A stretch of 64,000 nt of DNA, from the NCBI GenBank assembly GCA_958510875.1, contig OY294069.1:4030001-4094000 (forward strand), read 5' to 3'. The stretch comes from Endomychus coccineus. Lineage: Eukaryota; Arthropoda; Insecta; Coleoptera; Endomychidae. The notes under the pieces were generated by a model, which saw nothing but the letters and a program-made list of their open reading frames with translations, was not told the origin of the DNA and did not search any database. Shown here in pieces: positions 32,540 to 44,574 of this stretch; positions within the stretch are counted from its first letter, which is position 1; every line of letters starts with the position of its first letter. The translations under genes were made by a program, and so were the position numbers.

Positions 32540-32900
32540 ATCATCATTGGTCCCCTTTTATTTTGGTATACATTAATGACTCAATTATAGATCTATATCA
32601 TATACTGATGTCATTGGTCAGTGGTTGGTAGAAAACCAGTTGTCATTGAAATAATATTAATAAGTCGTGTTCTATTATCTTCACATTACAATTCATGTAA
32701 AATTAGATTGTTTTGAGATTAAGGGAATAAAGATTGTATTTAAGGTGCGTATGTTCTTGATATTTCAAATATCATAAATAAAATGGAATGTATATAGATT
32801 TGTTTCAAAGTGTTAAGCGATAGATGAACAATACAGAACCAAAGACTTGTAACATCCGAAAATCAATAAAACTATATATAGAAATTTCTAAATATTAAGC
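32540..32900 (+). pseudogene. LINE RT fragment, right side of the Bel-Pao insertion
   Basis: Resumes with IGPLLF and YTLMTQL, then with gaps and stops WLVENQLS-type (about 32625-32650), and RLFEIKGIKIVFK (about 32700-32745). This is the segment with the catalytic and downstream motifs of a CR1/Jockey-like reverse transcriptase. The ADD region is degenerate. Confidence 0.6.
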
Positions 32901-32904
32901 ACTT

Positions 32905-33540
32905 ACCTATATCCTGATGCTACTGCATTTGATCAAGCCTACGGGATGGAGATGAAGGAAGGGCTTCTATAAAATTGAAATCTAATAACACAATAGCATC
33001 TTGACTTGTTTCCAAACATCAGTATGTACTTTTTAAGTTCAAATATTATACTGATATATCAAATTCTATGATGAAGTCATTTTGTGCGCATTTTGGCGTA
33101 TTGGGTAGGATTATATACTGTTGGCTTCCACCTTCTACTACGAATGTAAAGAGGTTGGCTGCTTACCAAAAACGACAGTGCTTCTCATCTCTCATATATG
33201 TAACCACAATCATGTAGATGATGTAGAAAATGACTGAAAAGAGAATATATCTACTGATCTACTAAAAATGACAACGTGGTTGTTTGAATATATATTTAGA
33301 GTTGTAAGTGATATGTAATTCCGATACATCTAATTTGGTTCTCAAGAAGTTTACAATTGCTCAAAATTTCGAAATGTAGAGAGAGGGAATTCTTCTAATA
33401 GTAGATTTGAATGATTGATTAATTGCTTCATTATGTACGTCCAGGGAGATGCCAGTGCCACCATATATTATAACTATAACTAACCAAGCATTCTTTTACA
33501 GAAGGAAATAGCCAAAAAGTGGTCTCGGTGAAATGGATAC
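32905..33540. other. No recognisable feature
   Basis: AT-rich, no coding motif or matched repeat. Confidence 0.4.
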
Positions 33541-33700
33541 GAGGGTTGGTCAATAAGTCTATTCAAAACAATAGAAAACCCATTACTTTTGGTTAATTCA
33601 TTTTTATTTTTTTCCAATGTGTCCTTTTAACTCGGTACACTTCATCTAGCTTTTCTCATTATTTTTGAAGCCCTCAAAAACTGGAGACTACGGAGACCTT
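33540..33700 (-). mobile_element. Possible mariner-type terminal fragment
   Basis: GAGGGTTGGTCAATAAGTCT at 33541-33560 resembles mariner-type terminal repeats (the T-x-G-G-T-T-G-G-x-x-A-A-(A/T)-A-A-G-T form). The rest would lie to the right, but no transposase could be read and the second end was not found. Confidence 0.35.
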
Positions 33701-33704
33701 ATCA

Positions 33705-35395
33705 TTTTCATCTGTCATAACCCAATAATAAATAAATGAATACCGTAAAAACGTGGATACTTTTCATCACTTTTTGTGGTAGTTGACAAATAATTGCGAT
33801 TTATTTTATAACCGTGATTCCAGAATATGCACAACTTGAGTTTAACGGATGGGTATGGACGAGTCTTGTGAGTATTTAGAAGGTTGAACTTGGTGAAGTA
33901 CATGTGCGATGCGCAAAGTTAGGCAAGATTGAGTATCCATTTTCAAAGTTAATTTAACAAAATACGTACACTTTAAGCATTGTTATGCTGTAGGCACCTG
34001 CAAAACATGTTTGCCATATGCTTATAGGACTTGTTGTACAAATTTATATATCCATTATAGTACTTATTTACATACCAAGGGAGGAAAGTGCTTCTTCTCC
34101 TCCCCGCGGATATTTTGATGCCCGGCGCGAAGCGGAGGACATTAAAATCGAAGTGAGTAATGAATATAATTTTTTCTACTATCTTTTACACCGATTTTCT
34201 AGAACGATCTTTGTTGAAATACGTTGGTATACATCACAGGAACTCCCGTTGCCAAGGCGTTATTTACAACATAGTGTATTTCAATGGACATTCTTTATTT
34301 CAATCATAAAATTATCTATGAAAAATGGGATATGATGCTGACATTCCAGAATCTGCCAAGCTGGTATCGCTAAGTCTTCGGCGAATTAAATATCGTGAAA
34401 GATACGAGTGAAGTACGAGATTTTAAAAGAATGACTGGAGAAAAGTCTAGAGTTAATAACTTGTTAGAGATTTTACCGCCCTAAGGGAGGCAAATTAATT
34501 TTACCTTCCTAGGGAGGCAAAGTGCTGTTTTCTACCCTTATCCAACTCTGAATGAGTTAGTCGCTGCTCAAATGAAGGCACCAGTTGACTGAAAAATATA
34601 TAGTAATGTCTAAAACGTATGTTCCTATTGTTGCAATCTCAACATATCTGTTGAAAATCATGCCAGAAAAGTCATTTCATTTTCTGTACCTTCACCTGAT
34701 CCACTGCTATACTAACAGGATGTTATAACCTGTATGAACACTGTATGAAGATTTTTCAAGAATTTTTTTGAAAAAACTGATTAATTTCAGCTTCGTTCTT
34801 CAAACAAACATATAGGTGAAAATATGAAATACCAAAGGATTCGTGTATAACATCAAGAATGACTCACTCACTATGAAACAGTCTCATAGTCATCATTATC
34901 AAGAGTGAATATCCATTGTATCATTGAAATTATAACGAAACTTTACATCCGAGTAACGTCTAAGATCAACTGCCTTTTATATAGCTTCAACATTTGGCTT
35001 GAAGCTTGCACAGAACTCAATTACTGTCTTTATTGGTGACGTAATATAAGTTTTATTACAGATTTAAACTGTTAGCTTTGACAATCTCCTGTTGAGTTCC
35101 ATTATTCGGGTCTCCCTCTAGTTCATTACGCTCGCATGATTACTGTCCCAGCAATCTAAATTATGAATAGACACTTTCAAATTAATATCTAAAGGTTATA
35201 CTGAAATATCATGTACTCGACGTTATTAAGTGGTTGTTATGTAAAATAAATGATTCTTCAGCGAACTGCATTACCGCTTAACAACTCAGTGCTTGACAAT
35301 AATTTTGCAGTGAAGTGTTAGAAGATATTAATGAAGTCCGCCAGCTCAAAGCATAAGCCTTCAATTCCATGAAGGAGCCGAGATTCACTTGTTAA
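33705..35395. other. No firm feature
   Basis: A 105-codon open stretch at 34018-34335 (+) has a hydrophobic start but no recognised family. A short direct repeat of CTAGGGAGGCAAA/CTAAGGGAGGCAAA lies at about 34481-34522. No other structure seen. Confidence 0.35.
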
Positions 35396-35399
35396 GGTA

Positions 35400-35760
35400 T
35401 CTCAAACATACGCTGAAGCTCTTGTATTCTATCCAGAAGGAAGGAGTTATTCGTTTGATTGATGATGTCATACTCACGAGTTCATCGACCTTTTTAGAAC
35501 ATTGTAGTGAGGTGAGAGATATCTTCGTTTTCTATTGATATTTCCATGGCCGGAAATCTCGTCTGCTATTTAACAACGAGAGATTCTGAGTAGGCGGTCT
35601 ACACGAGCTCAAACTAGTCACCACTTCCCTGTCAAACTCGAAACCTACCGAACTTCTCCCAGTGAGTTCTTTCCACTGCTGAATTCCACTGCTGACTCAC
35701 ACCACATTTTCCAAACATCATCCCTTTCGTGTAATCAGAGTATGAAAGAAAAAATTAGAA
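35400..35760 (+). pseudogene. L1w LINE 3' fragment
   Basis: Reads LKLLYSIQKEGVIRLIDDVI, LTSS, FHGRKSRLL, LHELKLVTTSLSNS and ELLPVS, with a few stops, then the family 3' tail (CCTTTCGTGTAATCAGAGTA then an A-run). The order matches the C-terminus in the other copies. Confidence 0.65.
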
Positions 35761-35764
35761 GAAT

Positions 35765-37370
35765 CATGGCATTAATTCTGTACATGTCAAATCATTGCTC
35801 AGAGAATACTCACTATCAGGATCCACAATAGGAATGATAGCAAGCATCATCTTGTTGTGTTTGGTTGGATTGTGTTCTTTCCCACCTGTGTCTAAATTCT
35901 TTTTGTCTATTACATTTCCTCATCCATCTAGATGAAAATTGATCTACATTAGTAGAGCATAATGCGTTAGCATTAAGTTCCCACGATGTCAAATAAGGCA
36001 CCGATTTCTTCATCATTCTGTTGTAGCGCCTTCTGCAGTTCACGTGTCAGAATGGTGGAAGAGTTTCTCTGTCATTGCTTGTTTCTGATGAAATTATCTA
36101 CCACTTTTTGTTGTGTCTTTGACATAAAAGATGTTACATCACTTATTATAGGTCTAGGCCATTTGAATAGAGTGAGATTTATTTCAATCTCTTTTGGTTT
36201 GAATACCTCCTGCGTCTCATTTCAGTTGAGGGATATATCTCAAAGCTCATGAATTGTGAAGTGTGATCGTGATCGCTCTAATTCCCTTCCCTAGGAGGGC
36301 CGTGGGTTCACCGTCGACATCCGGAGAAGAGTAGTAATATAAGTGGTATTCCTGCAATATCAATTGTAGATATATCCTGAGAAATGTGTCTCCAGAAGAA
36401 CCTTACCTTCCTGCTTAGCACGATTTTTTTAATGTACATGTGAATGTATGAAGAGTGAGAGTGTCTAGTGAAGGACACAAGGATATTTTGATGATGAACT
36501 GAAACAACTAATAGTCGGCAAGGAGGATAAGAATTTGTGAAGGTCAAATTCAACAGGTTATAGTCCTATTTAGATTCCAGTTGTCAGGAAATTGCGATAT
36601 TCATCAAACTGGAGCAAATTGCGAATGAAATTCGTGAGATAAATGATGTTTAACGAATATTCGCATCTGTTCCATAATTTGAACTCATCTCAACCCTTCG
36701 ACGGCATAACCATTGAGCAGCGATGAAACTTCAAACCGTATTTCCATTAATTTATTGACATTATAGTTGTAATTGGTATTAAAGCCGTTAGTTATGACGT
36801 TAAGTGTTCATTTAGCGTTCCATTTACTGAATTAAAATCTCATTATCGAGTTACGTCGAGTGGGGGGCGCTGGCGCATTACGGATTTTAAGCCGGAAGTG
36901 ACGGGATGAGTAAGACTTACATCTCAACTTCTAGCCACAAGCGAGTGGGTTGACTTCTTAACTGGTGGGATAAAATTCGTCTAGGGAGTCTAGGGAATGT
37001 GAAAATTATCTGGTAATCTCAGAAGTAAATGGATTTCTCGTTATGGTCTTTCGTAATAATGGTAATTGGATGAATGTATTCGTTAGAAATCCAAAGGTGT
37101 TCAGAACCATATTATTATTATTCCGAAAATTTTGGACAATTTCCGTTTTCTTTCGTAAACTTTGTCTACACGATGACCATCGTGTGAGCCAGTAGTCGAA
37201 CGTCGAGAGAGGAGATAGGCAATCGAACTTTTCTTGGTTTGGAGGTTATAGGCACACGACAAGAGTTCCACAACTTCGCCGTCCGATAGAAAAATGAAGT
37301 CTGGTAGGAAAAAGTTTGGCTGATGAGTACCGACCATGGAAATATCTATAAAAAGGGGGGAAATCGACCA
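35765..37370. other. No recognisable feature
   Basis: Short open stretches on both strands (35816-36043, 35986-36252, 36308-36553, 37101-37379) show no family motif. 36860-36960 is GC-richer. Confidence 0.35.
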
Positions 37371-37374
37371 CCTT

Positions 37375-38590
37375 CCCACAATGCTCTGAAGAGGTCAATG
37401 AACTCTTAAGTTTGACATCATCATCAGACGGATAGCTCTCTTCTGGATGGAATCCGAAAGCTTAGGCGTATGTTTTGAAGCCACACTCCAAATATGTCAA
37501 TAGTACTCCAGGACAGGTCGGATCTGTGTTTTGTAGATTATGAGGCACTGCTGAGATGTGAAGCAGTCTTGGTACGGAATAGAGAACCAAGTGTTTGTGG
37601 AGAAGTTTTCGCAATGGATCTTACATAATCACCACATGAGAGGGTGAGCTATCCCGAGCATGGATATGAAACACTTCATAGGAATATGCAAGCTCACGTT
37701 GGATCTGTATTGATTGCATCAACCTGGTTATGTCTCACTGCTCTGATTTGAGTGGATGGTATAAGGGACTTAGATGATTATGTTGTGTAAAGTGTGTCAT
37801 CATCTGCAAAGCTTTGGATGAGACAGATGGTCACTCCCAGCAGATCGTTCATTTGGAGGAGAAACAAAGTGCCAAGGCAGATCCCTGTGGAAAACCAGCG
37901 TTGATAGCCATTGTATCGGAGGATACTCCGTCAACACCACATGAAAGTGATCTATCTGAGAGGAAACTCGATAGTGATCGACAAAGCTTAGGCGCCAAAC
38001 CATATGACGGAAGCTTTTCAAGAAGGTTTTGTTGCCAGACTCGGACAAATGGTTCATAGATATCAAGTTTCTACCATAGTTCGCAACGTAGGCCAGCAGG
38101 TCTTCTGTTGATATCTGCCGATGAAACTCATATTACCGGTCGTTCACGATTATGGAGCTTCTCTAGGTATTGGATGAATTCGATATTGATTGCTCTCTCC
38201 ATCACATTAGAGATTGCAGATAATGATGAAATGGGTATATAATCATCAGGAAGGGTTCTTATCCCTTTTTTTTGAACTGGTTGGACTCCAGCTGAGAGTA
38301 AACAAACCAAGTTTATCTGGTAGAGCAAATAACCTGTGAGAACTGGTGTTAATTCAGGCACACATTCTTCGAGAAAGACAGACGGAATTTCGTCTGGCCT
38401 CATAGCCTTTTTTTGTTGAGATCACGCAGATTGCGCGTGATTGTGTGCTGACGAAAGACAATTTCAGGCATATGGCTATCGATAGCAGCAATATTTGGAG
38501 GGTCCTCCCTTTGTGGATCCAAAATGGAATTTGCTGCAAACATTCCAGCGAAAAGGTTTGTTTTTCCTTGTGGTGTAGTCATTTTTGATA
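37375..38590 (-). pseudogene. L1w LINE, longest minus-strand copy
   Basis: On the minus strand from 38590 downward: RNLRDLNKKRL, RPDEIPSVFLEECVPELTPV, VQPVQKKG, the start of the RT core (SSLSAISNVMERAIN), VWQQNLL-type, NAGFPQGSALA, SFADDDTLYTT (the catalytic DD, about 37795-37830), and VRSIAKTSPQTLGSLFR in the downstream thumb. Frameshifts and stops are frequent, so it cannot be translated. It spans most of the reverse transcriptase. LINEs mobilise by target-primed reverse transcription (family knowledge). Confidence 0.75.
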
Positions 38591-38594
38591 GGGG

Positions 38595-39105
38595 ATGGCA
38601 TGAACTGGGAATTACATTTCTAGCAACTACTTCGGTGTAAGTCCAAGACGAGCCGTTACGAAAGTGTGTACGGAAAATTTCATTTCAAGCTAAACAAAAA
38701 TGTTTATCACTAGAATTTTCGGTCTCAGATTCGAAAGTTCCAGGAGAAAGCAGAGAGGCATCTGAAAAATGGAAGACTTTCTATATCAAAGGTATAATAA
38801 ACCGCATTGAGTTCATGAGTAAATTTATCATGTAAATGGCTAAGCTAAGGTTAATTACACTTTATCATTCGGTTCTAGTGTAGGATAGAGGAGAATGAAA
38901 CTTTATCATCGTATCAGACATATTAGTACCTACAGTCAACATTTTTATATATGAACGTCAGAAATGTAAGTTTTACCTCATTTAAGAATCTTTGTTCAGA
39001 TTTTTTCTATCGTTTTCATTTCTCTTATAATACAGGTGAGACATCGAGTATCGATCACCCTGTAATGTGAAACGAGATTGATAATTGAAAATTATTCATT
39101 CATAA
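38595..39105. other. No recognisable feature
   Basis: No coding motif found. Confidence 0.4.
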
Positions 39106-39109
39106 TCTA

Positions 39110-39300
39110 AATTCCGTGGACATGATTCCACACCAAAACTTATGGAATAGCATATCAGAACGGGTGAGTGTAATGAAAATATGTAATTTAATTTTTAATT
39201 GGATACTCCAGATACCTTCAACGTCGGTCCCGATGGAAATATCCGCGGGCAAGCCATCAACGACGCGGTTTTCACATAGTGTGCTCTACAAGCTCTCGAA
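39110..39300 (+). pseudogene. Possible RT fragment of another LINE
   Basis: The + strand reads NSVDMIPHQNLWNSISERVS, resembling the (A)F-D-x-(I/V)-P-x-x-x-L-W-x-x-L block of retroelement RTs. Downstream sequence (ISAGKPSTTRFS) is only weakly like the QGCxLSPxLF motif. Short and diverged. Confidence 0.35.
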
Positions 39301-39304
39301 ATCC

Positions 39305-41370
39305 AATAGAAACAAACAAATAAAACTGTCTGAAGGGTAGCATCTAATTAAAAGATAAATACTGCTGCTCCTTTGGAACATTTTAATTATTCCAGGTTGA
39401 TTCAACCAGTCTGTTGAACAAAAATATCCATGGAAATTTAATAACAAATTCAGTTATAGTACAACGAGTACGGAATCTAATTAATGTCATTTCATTTAGA
39501 TTTATTTCTAGATTGATTAAGTTTCATAATGTACATGTCCATTTACATAATCTCTTTCGAACCGTCACTATGTTTATAATTTCAGTTAACTTCAATCGTA
39601 TTTTCACTCCGTTGCCCTGAATGTTGCACGTTAAACTAGTGTAGCGGAGGGATTTTGATTTGTCCACAGAATATATTCCGTGAGAGTTCTGTCAGCCATT
39701 CAAATCAACGTCAAAGTGCCTGGAGGGGATGTTGAAATAATCCGAAAAATTAAATCAGAATAAAGTTCTTAAATTATTATATCTATCTAGCAGGCCTAGC
39801 GACGAGCTATCGCGTATCCGGGGCACGGACTTCTTGGTCAGCAAGGAAATATGCCGAGCTAGGTTAGTCAGTGGAACCACGTGTAGTTGGAAAGCCTTTT
39901 CACTGACCGTTATTGCGCCTAGTATTGTTCCTATAGGCCGCTTTGATAACCTGTGGGTGGAATCTGCACCCCCGGTGTTCTAAATTTGAAATAATTTGCA
40001 AGGCTTTCGCGTGGTGTCACCCTCGATCCAATGGTTTCATAAAACCAATTGCCTTAAAAAAATAGTTCTTCACCACCTACTCGTTCCGTAGGCTGAACTT
40101 TTTGTCCACCTTGTTTCTACTCCCTGAGAAATAATTCATTCTTTACATTAGTTCCAGTGATAAATATTCTACCTAAATTTCACAATCAAAGTAATTGGAA
40201 TATTTTCAGTTCATTTCCGAATTATATACCTAGTGGTGTCAGCTTGGAAATACATTAAGGGTATGCAGATCGACTGGGATCTTTGATACCAGAGCAAGTT
40301 GCATTAAAAACTTCCATATAATATGTTATGAGGTATTATCGCTACCTGAAATAATAAATATCAAGCTGACTGTTACAACTGCTGGCAGCGGTGAGATATG
40401 TTCTCAAACCTATATCAGAGACGAATTCACGTGCCTGAAAAATTGAATTTCGAGTTGCAGAAACATTATAGCTCCAGAAATCAGCCTCATGGGCCTGTGA
40501 TGTCTCACAAGATAGCATGGGAGTTCGTGAGTCCTAATTCAATAAACTCAGATATATTCAATAAACACTCCACCTCGTGTGGTAGACTCGATTCTGCAAC
40601 CAGGGCAGTCTAGATGATACCTAGCCCTAACGTCTCATTGTATGTTGCCTTACCACAATGATAAGCACCGCTGAGCTACTTGACCTCCAAGCCGACTGTT
40701 ACAATATATCTTTCAGAGTAGTTGTTTATGGCGAAATTTCAACGTAATCCACACAATACGGTCATCTCGAAATGCAAATACCAGGTATTCATCAATTTGA
40801 ATTAGAAGAACAACTACCTATTAACGAGTCATGTTACTCAAACTTATAGCATATAATGTCCTCACGATGGATTCTACATAGGTGAAACATTGAAAAAAAA
40901 GGAGTTATAACAGCTCCTCTTCATTCATGATATTTTTTGTATCGAATGGTGAAGTTGTGGGACTTCTCGCCTAGTGAGATCATTCCAGGTGTCTTTGCCC
41001 CCCAAACTGGCTAGTTCACACTTTATTCCATGAGCATTATAGATCTTCTTCTCTTGTTGTCGAAAGACGTAAGCAACAATATCGATACCACCCATTGCAT
41101 GAGTGATTAACATCATCAGTTCATTATTGGACATGGAGTATAGCCAATAAGATATTCAGCTTTGACTCAATTCATTTCGAAGAAAACTTATTGGGAATGA
41201 TTTAGAAATCACTAATGGAAGACGTTATCTTGTGTTATGGTCTACATAATGTACTGCACCTAACACCCGTGAAAAAAGCGTCGGCTGGGCCGCTGCGGCA
41301 ACGTTGTCTAGGTTTCAGTACTTAATAAAAATAGTTCTCCAAATTGTAACGTTTATCATTCTAACAGACT
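39305..41370. other. No firm feature
   Basis: 39770-40100 is GC-richer (CTGTGGGTGGAATCTGCACC and similar) and may be a mobile-element end, unclassified. 40370-40400 (GTTACAACTGCTGGCAGCGG) resembles an LTR/primer-site junction but no LTR pair could be shown. Around 40940-40985 a small L1w piece (YRMVKLWDFSP) is visible on +. The minus strand at 40925-41134 has an open frame (NNELMMLITHAMGGIDIVAY) that I do not recognise. Confidence 0.3.
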
Positions 41371-41374
41371 GCAT

Positions 41375-41700
41375 AGGAATATATATTCCGTATCAGTTTC
41401 CGGTCGATCAGAAACGGCTTAGCTACTTCTTAGTAACAATTAATCATCTAGATCCACGCCTTGTCGTTGAATACAGCATCATTATGACGACCTTTTTTCC
41501 GGTTGCTATGGTTACATATTGATATTCACACCCTTCACGTTCATTATGTTCATCGTTTCAAGTGACGGTTTGCTCTGTTTGCGGAACCGTAGGTTTGACA
41601 AAACTATTATTAATGATTGATGGAAGTTTGTTTGAGGAAGTATAGCCTACTGACACGTTTGGAATGCATATTCCATGCTCGCGAACCGTAGTTCACGCAT
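41375..41700 (+). repeat. Dispersed repeat, partner of 20764-21110
   Basis: About 330 bp that aligns in reverse complement to 20764-21110. The 72-codon open frame at 41304-41522 overlaps its start and is probably not a gene. Confidence 0.7.
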
Positions 41701-41704
41701 TTCG

Positions 41705-43490
41705 GCTGGAAATACAAACTTTTCGCTCGCATGAACAATGAGGCCTATGTGCCAAGTTTTCAGTCCATCCGCTCTATGGCTACAGCTATTTCGTGATCAG
41801 TGAGTTAGTGAGTGGTATTCGCCTTAGATATACATATTCCACAACTCCTGTCAGGAGGTCCCGCCTACGGCTCGTTGTTCATCATATTGTCACACTCGTA
41901 CGAAATATCCTATTTCCCGCACTAGTTGCACAATATACTATTGTACACTTTCATTGTCACAACTGCCTGCAATAATTTGATAACTGTGTGAAATATTTCA
42001 TTTCGCACACATTTCATGCGAAATGACATATTTCAAAGGTGTAGGAATAGTTCACAGTGCGAAATGATGAGCTCGGTCGGATAAATTGATATCATTGAAT
42101 TTGCAAATACGTCATACATCTTCATGTATGTGAACTGTCAGTAATGTTGAGAATCAATGAGCGCACAAGATAAAACTTATGAGCACACCTACATAAAACT
42201 CCAGTGTGTTGCATTGTATAGCAAATTTATGGATAGTAAGTGAGAAGTTTTAATGTTAAGTTTATAGCAGAAAATGGAAAACTCTCCAGGAAAAACTACC
42301 ACCGACCTCTGATACGTTGGAAATTGTTCGAGACGCCGAAAATAATCATACCCTTGAGGGACTCATCCCACAACAATCGATTCTGGAATTGTTCCCCGTG
42401 TTCCTCTACCAACTCGAATAATTTCCACCTTGTGTCGAATATTTCAAACAGAAATTCTAACTTTCCGATGCAAGTTTTTATACGTAAACGCGAGATATGA
42501 ATTTAAAACCAAATATTGATGTAAAGCATTTCCGAGTTCGGATCGTGTATGGAATATAAATTTTCTTCGAACATTGTTCGTATTTTAGATAGTTTCTAGG
42601 AGTAACGGTCATCCGAAGTCATCGCAAAAAAATCTAAACGATGAATGAGGTGCTCTTATGAAATTTGTTCGTGCATGTTGGCTATGACTATTAAAGTGTT
42701 GGTGAATAGGAATAGTTTTGTAAATTGAATAACATAGTTGTACGAATTTTAACGCTTAAACGACACTGCAACTTCACATGGAATGTATTATTGGACAGTC
42801 ACGTTCAATTGTGGAAACTGAAGTTGGCTTAATAAAATACTTCGTCATGCTAATATTCAACTCTTCTATAGAGAGGCGTATTCAATGAGCGAACAGCTTC
42901 AACCGAAATCTGCATTGCCGTCGGGTCCGCCCGAGGTTTGTACTTACCGAATTGGAGAAATATTTCTTCAGCCACTAAATACTCTGGAGTGTAGAACATA
43001 ATTTGTGATAGAATATTATACGAGCTTTTCATCATTTGCAGGACGAACATTGTGAATTAGATGTTACTGATGAAATTCACATTCAGGGCAAAAAAAGAGT
43101 TTTTGCTCACCTCCAATTTTGAAATTTGCTCTATGGTGTGGTAAGTTTTCTCCAGATGAGTTTGGCAAATGTGCAGTTTCTACATGCCCCATCATTCATT
43201 AGCCCAATTTTTCACATGAAGCCGTTGAATTTGCACTATCTCCTCATGTTTCCTGTTATGTTTTAGTTATCCTTATGCTTTCCATGACATTTTTTTCTCC
43301 ATATTGTGGCAAGTATAGGTGGATGACATGATTTTTCGAATAAGAGTTTATGAGGAAATGGTTCTAAGCCATATTTTATATTATCATGTTATATGAAGGT
43401 TTTTTACTATTTTCACAAAAGTTTTGATAAGATAAGATTTGTAAGCAATAGTGCTCTACTTACTAGTGAATCTGTGTCAAAGTATGACTC
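41705..43490. other. No recognisable feature
   Basis: No coding motif. Palindromic TTCGCAC/GAAATG clusters near 41990-42040 are noted but not classifiable. Confidence 0.35.
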
Positions 43491-43491
43491 T

Positions 43492-43588
43492 TGTTCTTTT
43501 AGCCTGAAAGGTTCAATAAAAAATTGAGAACGGGCTCAGCACAGAAACAAAATATTTCATCATAAAAACAAAGCGTTTCTGTACGAAA
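43492..43588. repeat. Direct repeat flanking an unidentified ORF, left copy
   Basis: Aligns imperfectly to 43911-44003 (TTGTTCTTT, then TTCAATAAAAAATTGAGAAC here against TTTAATAAAAAGTGAAAAAC there, then GGGCT(C/T)AG and CATCATAAAAACAA against CATTATAAGAACAA). About 95 bp in the same orientation. Confidence 0.65.
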
Positions 43589-43613
43589 TAGTTCAAGAAC
43601 AAAATTGAAGATT

Positions 43614-43840
43614 CATTTGTTTAAAAAATAATTATCTGGTTCTTCTGCAATATCATCTTCATCGTAAGCAGCTTGCTCAATCTTCCCTTCATTCTCTGGC
43701 CGAGCTGTTGTAAGTTCTTTGAAGACACTATGATGAATCGGTGGTATAAAGCCGAGAAGAAGATCTTCGTATTTCGATGGTTTGACGACATTTATTTTGG
43801 CCTCCCAACATCGATTTGATGGTCTGCTCTTTTTCGCTCA
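43614..43840 (-). pseudogene. Unidentified 75-codon ORF lying between direct repeats
   Basis: The minus strand is open without an ATG: AKKSRPSNRCWEAKINVVKP, SKYEDLLLGFIPPIHHSVFK, ELTTARPENEGKIEQAAYDE, DDIAEEPDNYFLNK and then stop. The composition (acidic C-terminus, few repeats, balanced residues) looks like a genuine protein end rather than random sequence. It lies between two ~95-bp direct repeats, so it could be one unit of a tandemly duplicated gene with its 3' UTR, a retrocopy or an exon. I do not recognise the family. Confidence 0.4.
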
Positions 43841-43910
43841 AGTCTCAGGTCCCTTCAGTCAGAAGTGACATCTTCACTAAAATAAGTGAGGTATGGCACT
43901 TTCCCTTCTT

Positions 43911-44003
43911 GTTCTTTCATCAAAAGATTTAATAAAAAGTGAAAAACGGGCTTAGTACACGAATCAAGAATTCATTATAAGAACAACGTATTTGGTTTGA
44001 AAG
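43911..44003. repeat. Direct repeat flanking an unidentified ORF, right copy
   Basis: Partner of 43492-43588. Relative to the ORF on the minus strand it lies upstream, while the other copy lies just downstream, as expected for the 3' UTR of a tandem duplicate. Confidence 0.6.
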
Positions 44004-44079
44004 TGAATACTTGAGCGTTATATTTTTTGGTTCCAGTCGTATACAGACTTTGTTTGACATCAGTTTGTATATTATAAGA

Positions 44080-44350
44080 GAATTGCTAGGCAGTGGATTC
44101 TTAATATATATTCATGTACTCAAAACATTCGATTATTCGTGTTTCTGTTCGTTTCGGCGACGTGAACATTTTTAATTGGAATTGGTGCGTTAAGGACGCT
44201 TTGTACTGAAACAATTGGTTTTAAGAAATCCCGTTTTGGACATAATACGTCTTCTGATGATGGGCGTGAGACCGAAAAGTACGTAAAGATGAAAATAGTA
44301 AGAATATGTGCTATTTTGACCTATTTCCCGAGAATTTATACATGAGCAAT
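44080..44350 (+). repeat. PLE-associated repeat with hammerhead-like core
   Basis: Aligns to the reverse complement of 60285-60560 along its length (shared blocks GTTTCTGTTCGTTTCGGCGA, then TTAAGAAATC, CTGATGATGG, GTGAGACCGAAA and GAGAATTTATACAT). The repeat is probably the non-coding terminal part of a Penelope-like element, since the minus copy lies downstream of PLE coding sequence on the same strand. Confidence 0.65.
44248..44290 (+). ncRNA. Hammerhead-ribozyme-like motif, copy in + orientation
   Basis: Order: stem I strand CGTCTT, core CTGATGA (44254-44260), one extra T, stem II GGGC with tetraloop GTGA and GACC (one mismatch), core GAAA, short stem III (with a mismatch), GTA cleavage-site triplet, stem I return AAGATG. 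Stem I differs from the 60348-60391 copy yet stays paired. The extra base before stem II and the stem III mismatch may weaken activity here. Confidence 0.5.
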
Positions 44351-44399
44351 TCAGAAGGAATGGAAACGTATGAACGAAAAAGCAATTTATTGATTTATG

Positions 44400-44570
44400 A
44401 TTTATCTCTAGCTGAGAGTAACCCATTGTTTGCATTATTATCTCCAAATAGTATTTGAACAGGCACATTCTGATTCATAATTTAGTTTACTCTGATGATG
44501 GCTACTTGGTACCGGAAGGTCCTCACTACTTTGATAGTATTTTTAGTGTATAAGGGTGAATTTTTTTTAT
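44400..44570. repeat. PLE tail with second hairpin-type repeat
   Basis: 44400-44470 read on minus gives FKYYLEIIMQTMGYSQLEIN, like the end of the PLE at 14257-14541. 44497-44565 (CTGATGATGGCTACTTGGTA then GGAAGGTCC and TATTTTTAGTG) matches each arm of the 19133-19264 palindrome. Its stem II would be GGCTACC/GGTAGCC in the consensus, degenerate here. Confidence 0.5.
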
Positions 44571-44574
44571 TCAT

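Noticed and set aside
40220..40710. Possible LTR ends (CTGTTACA followed by ACTGCTGGCAGCGG)
   Set aside because: The segments before the two CTGTTACA sites do not align to each other, and no target duplication was found.
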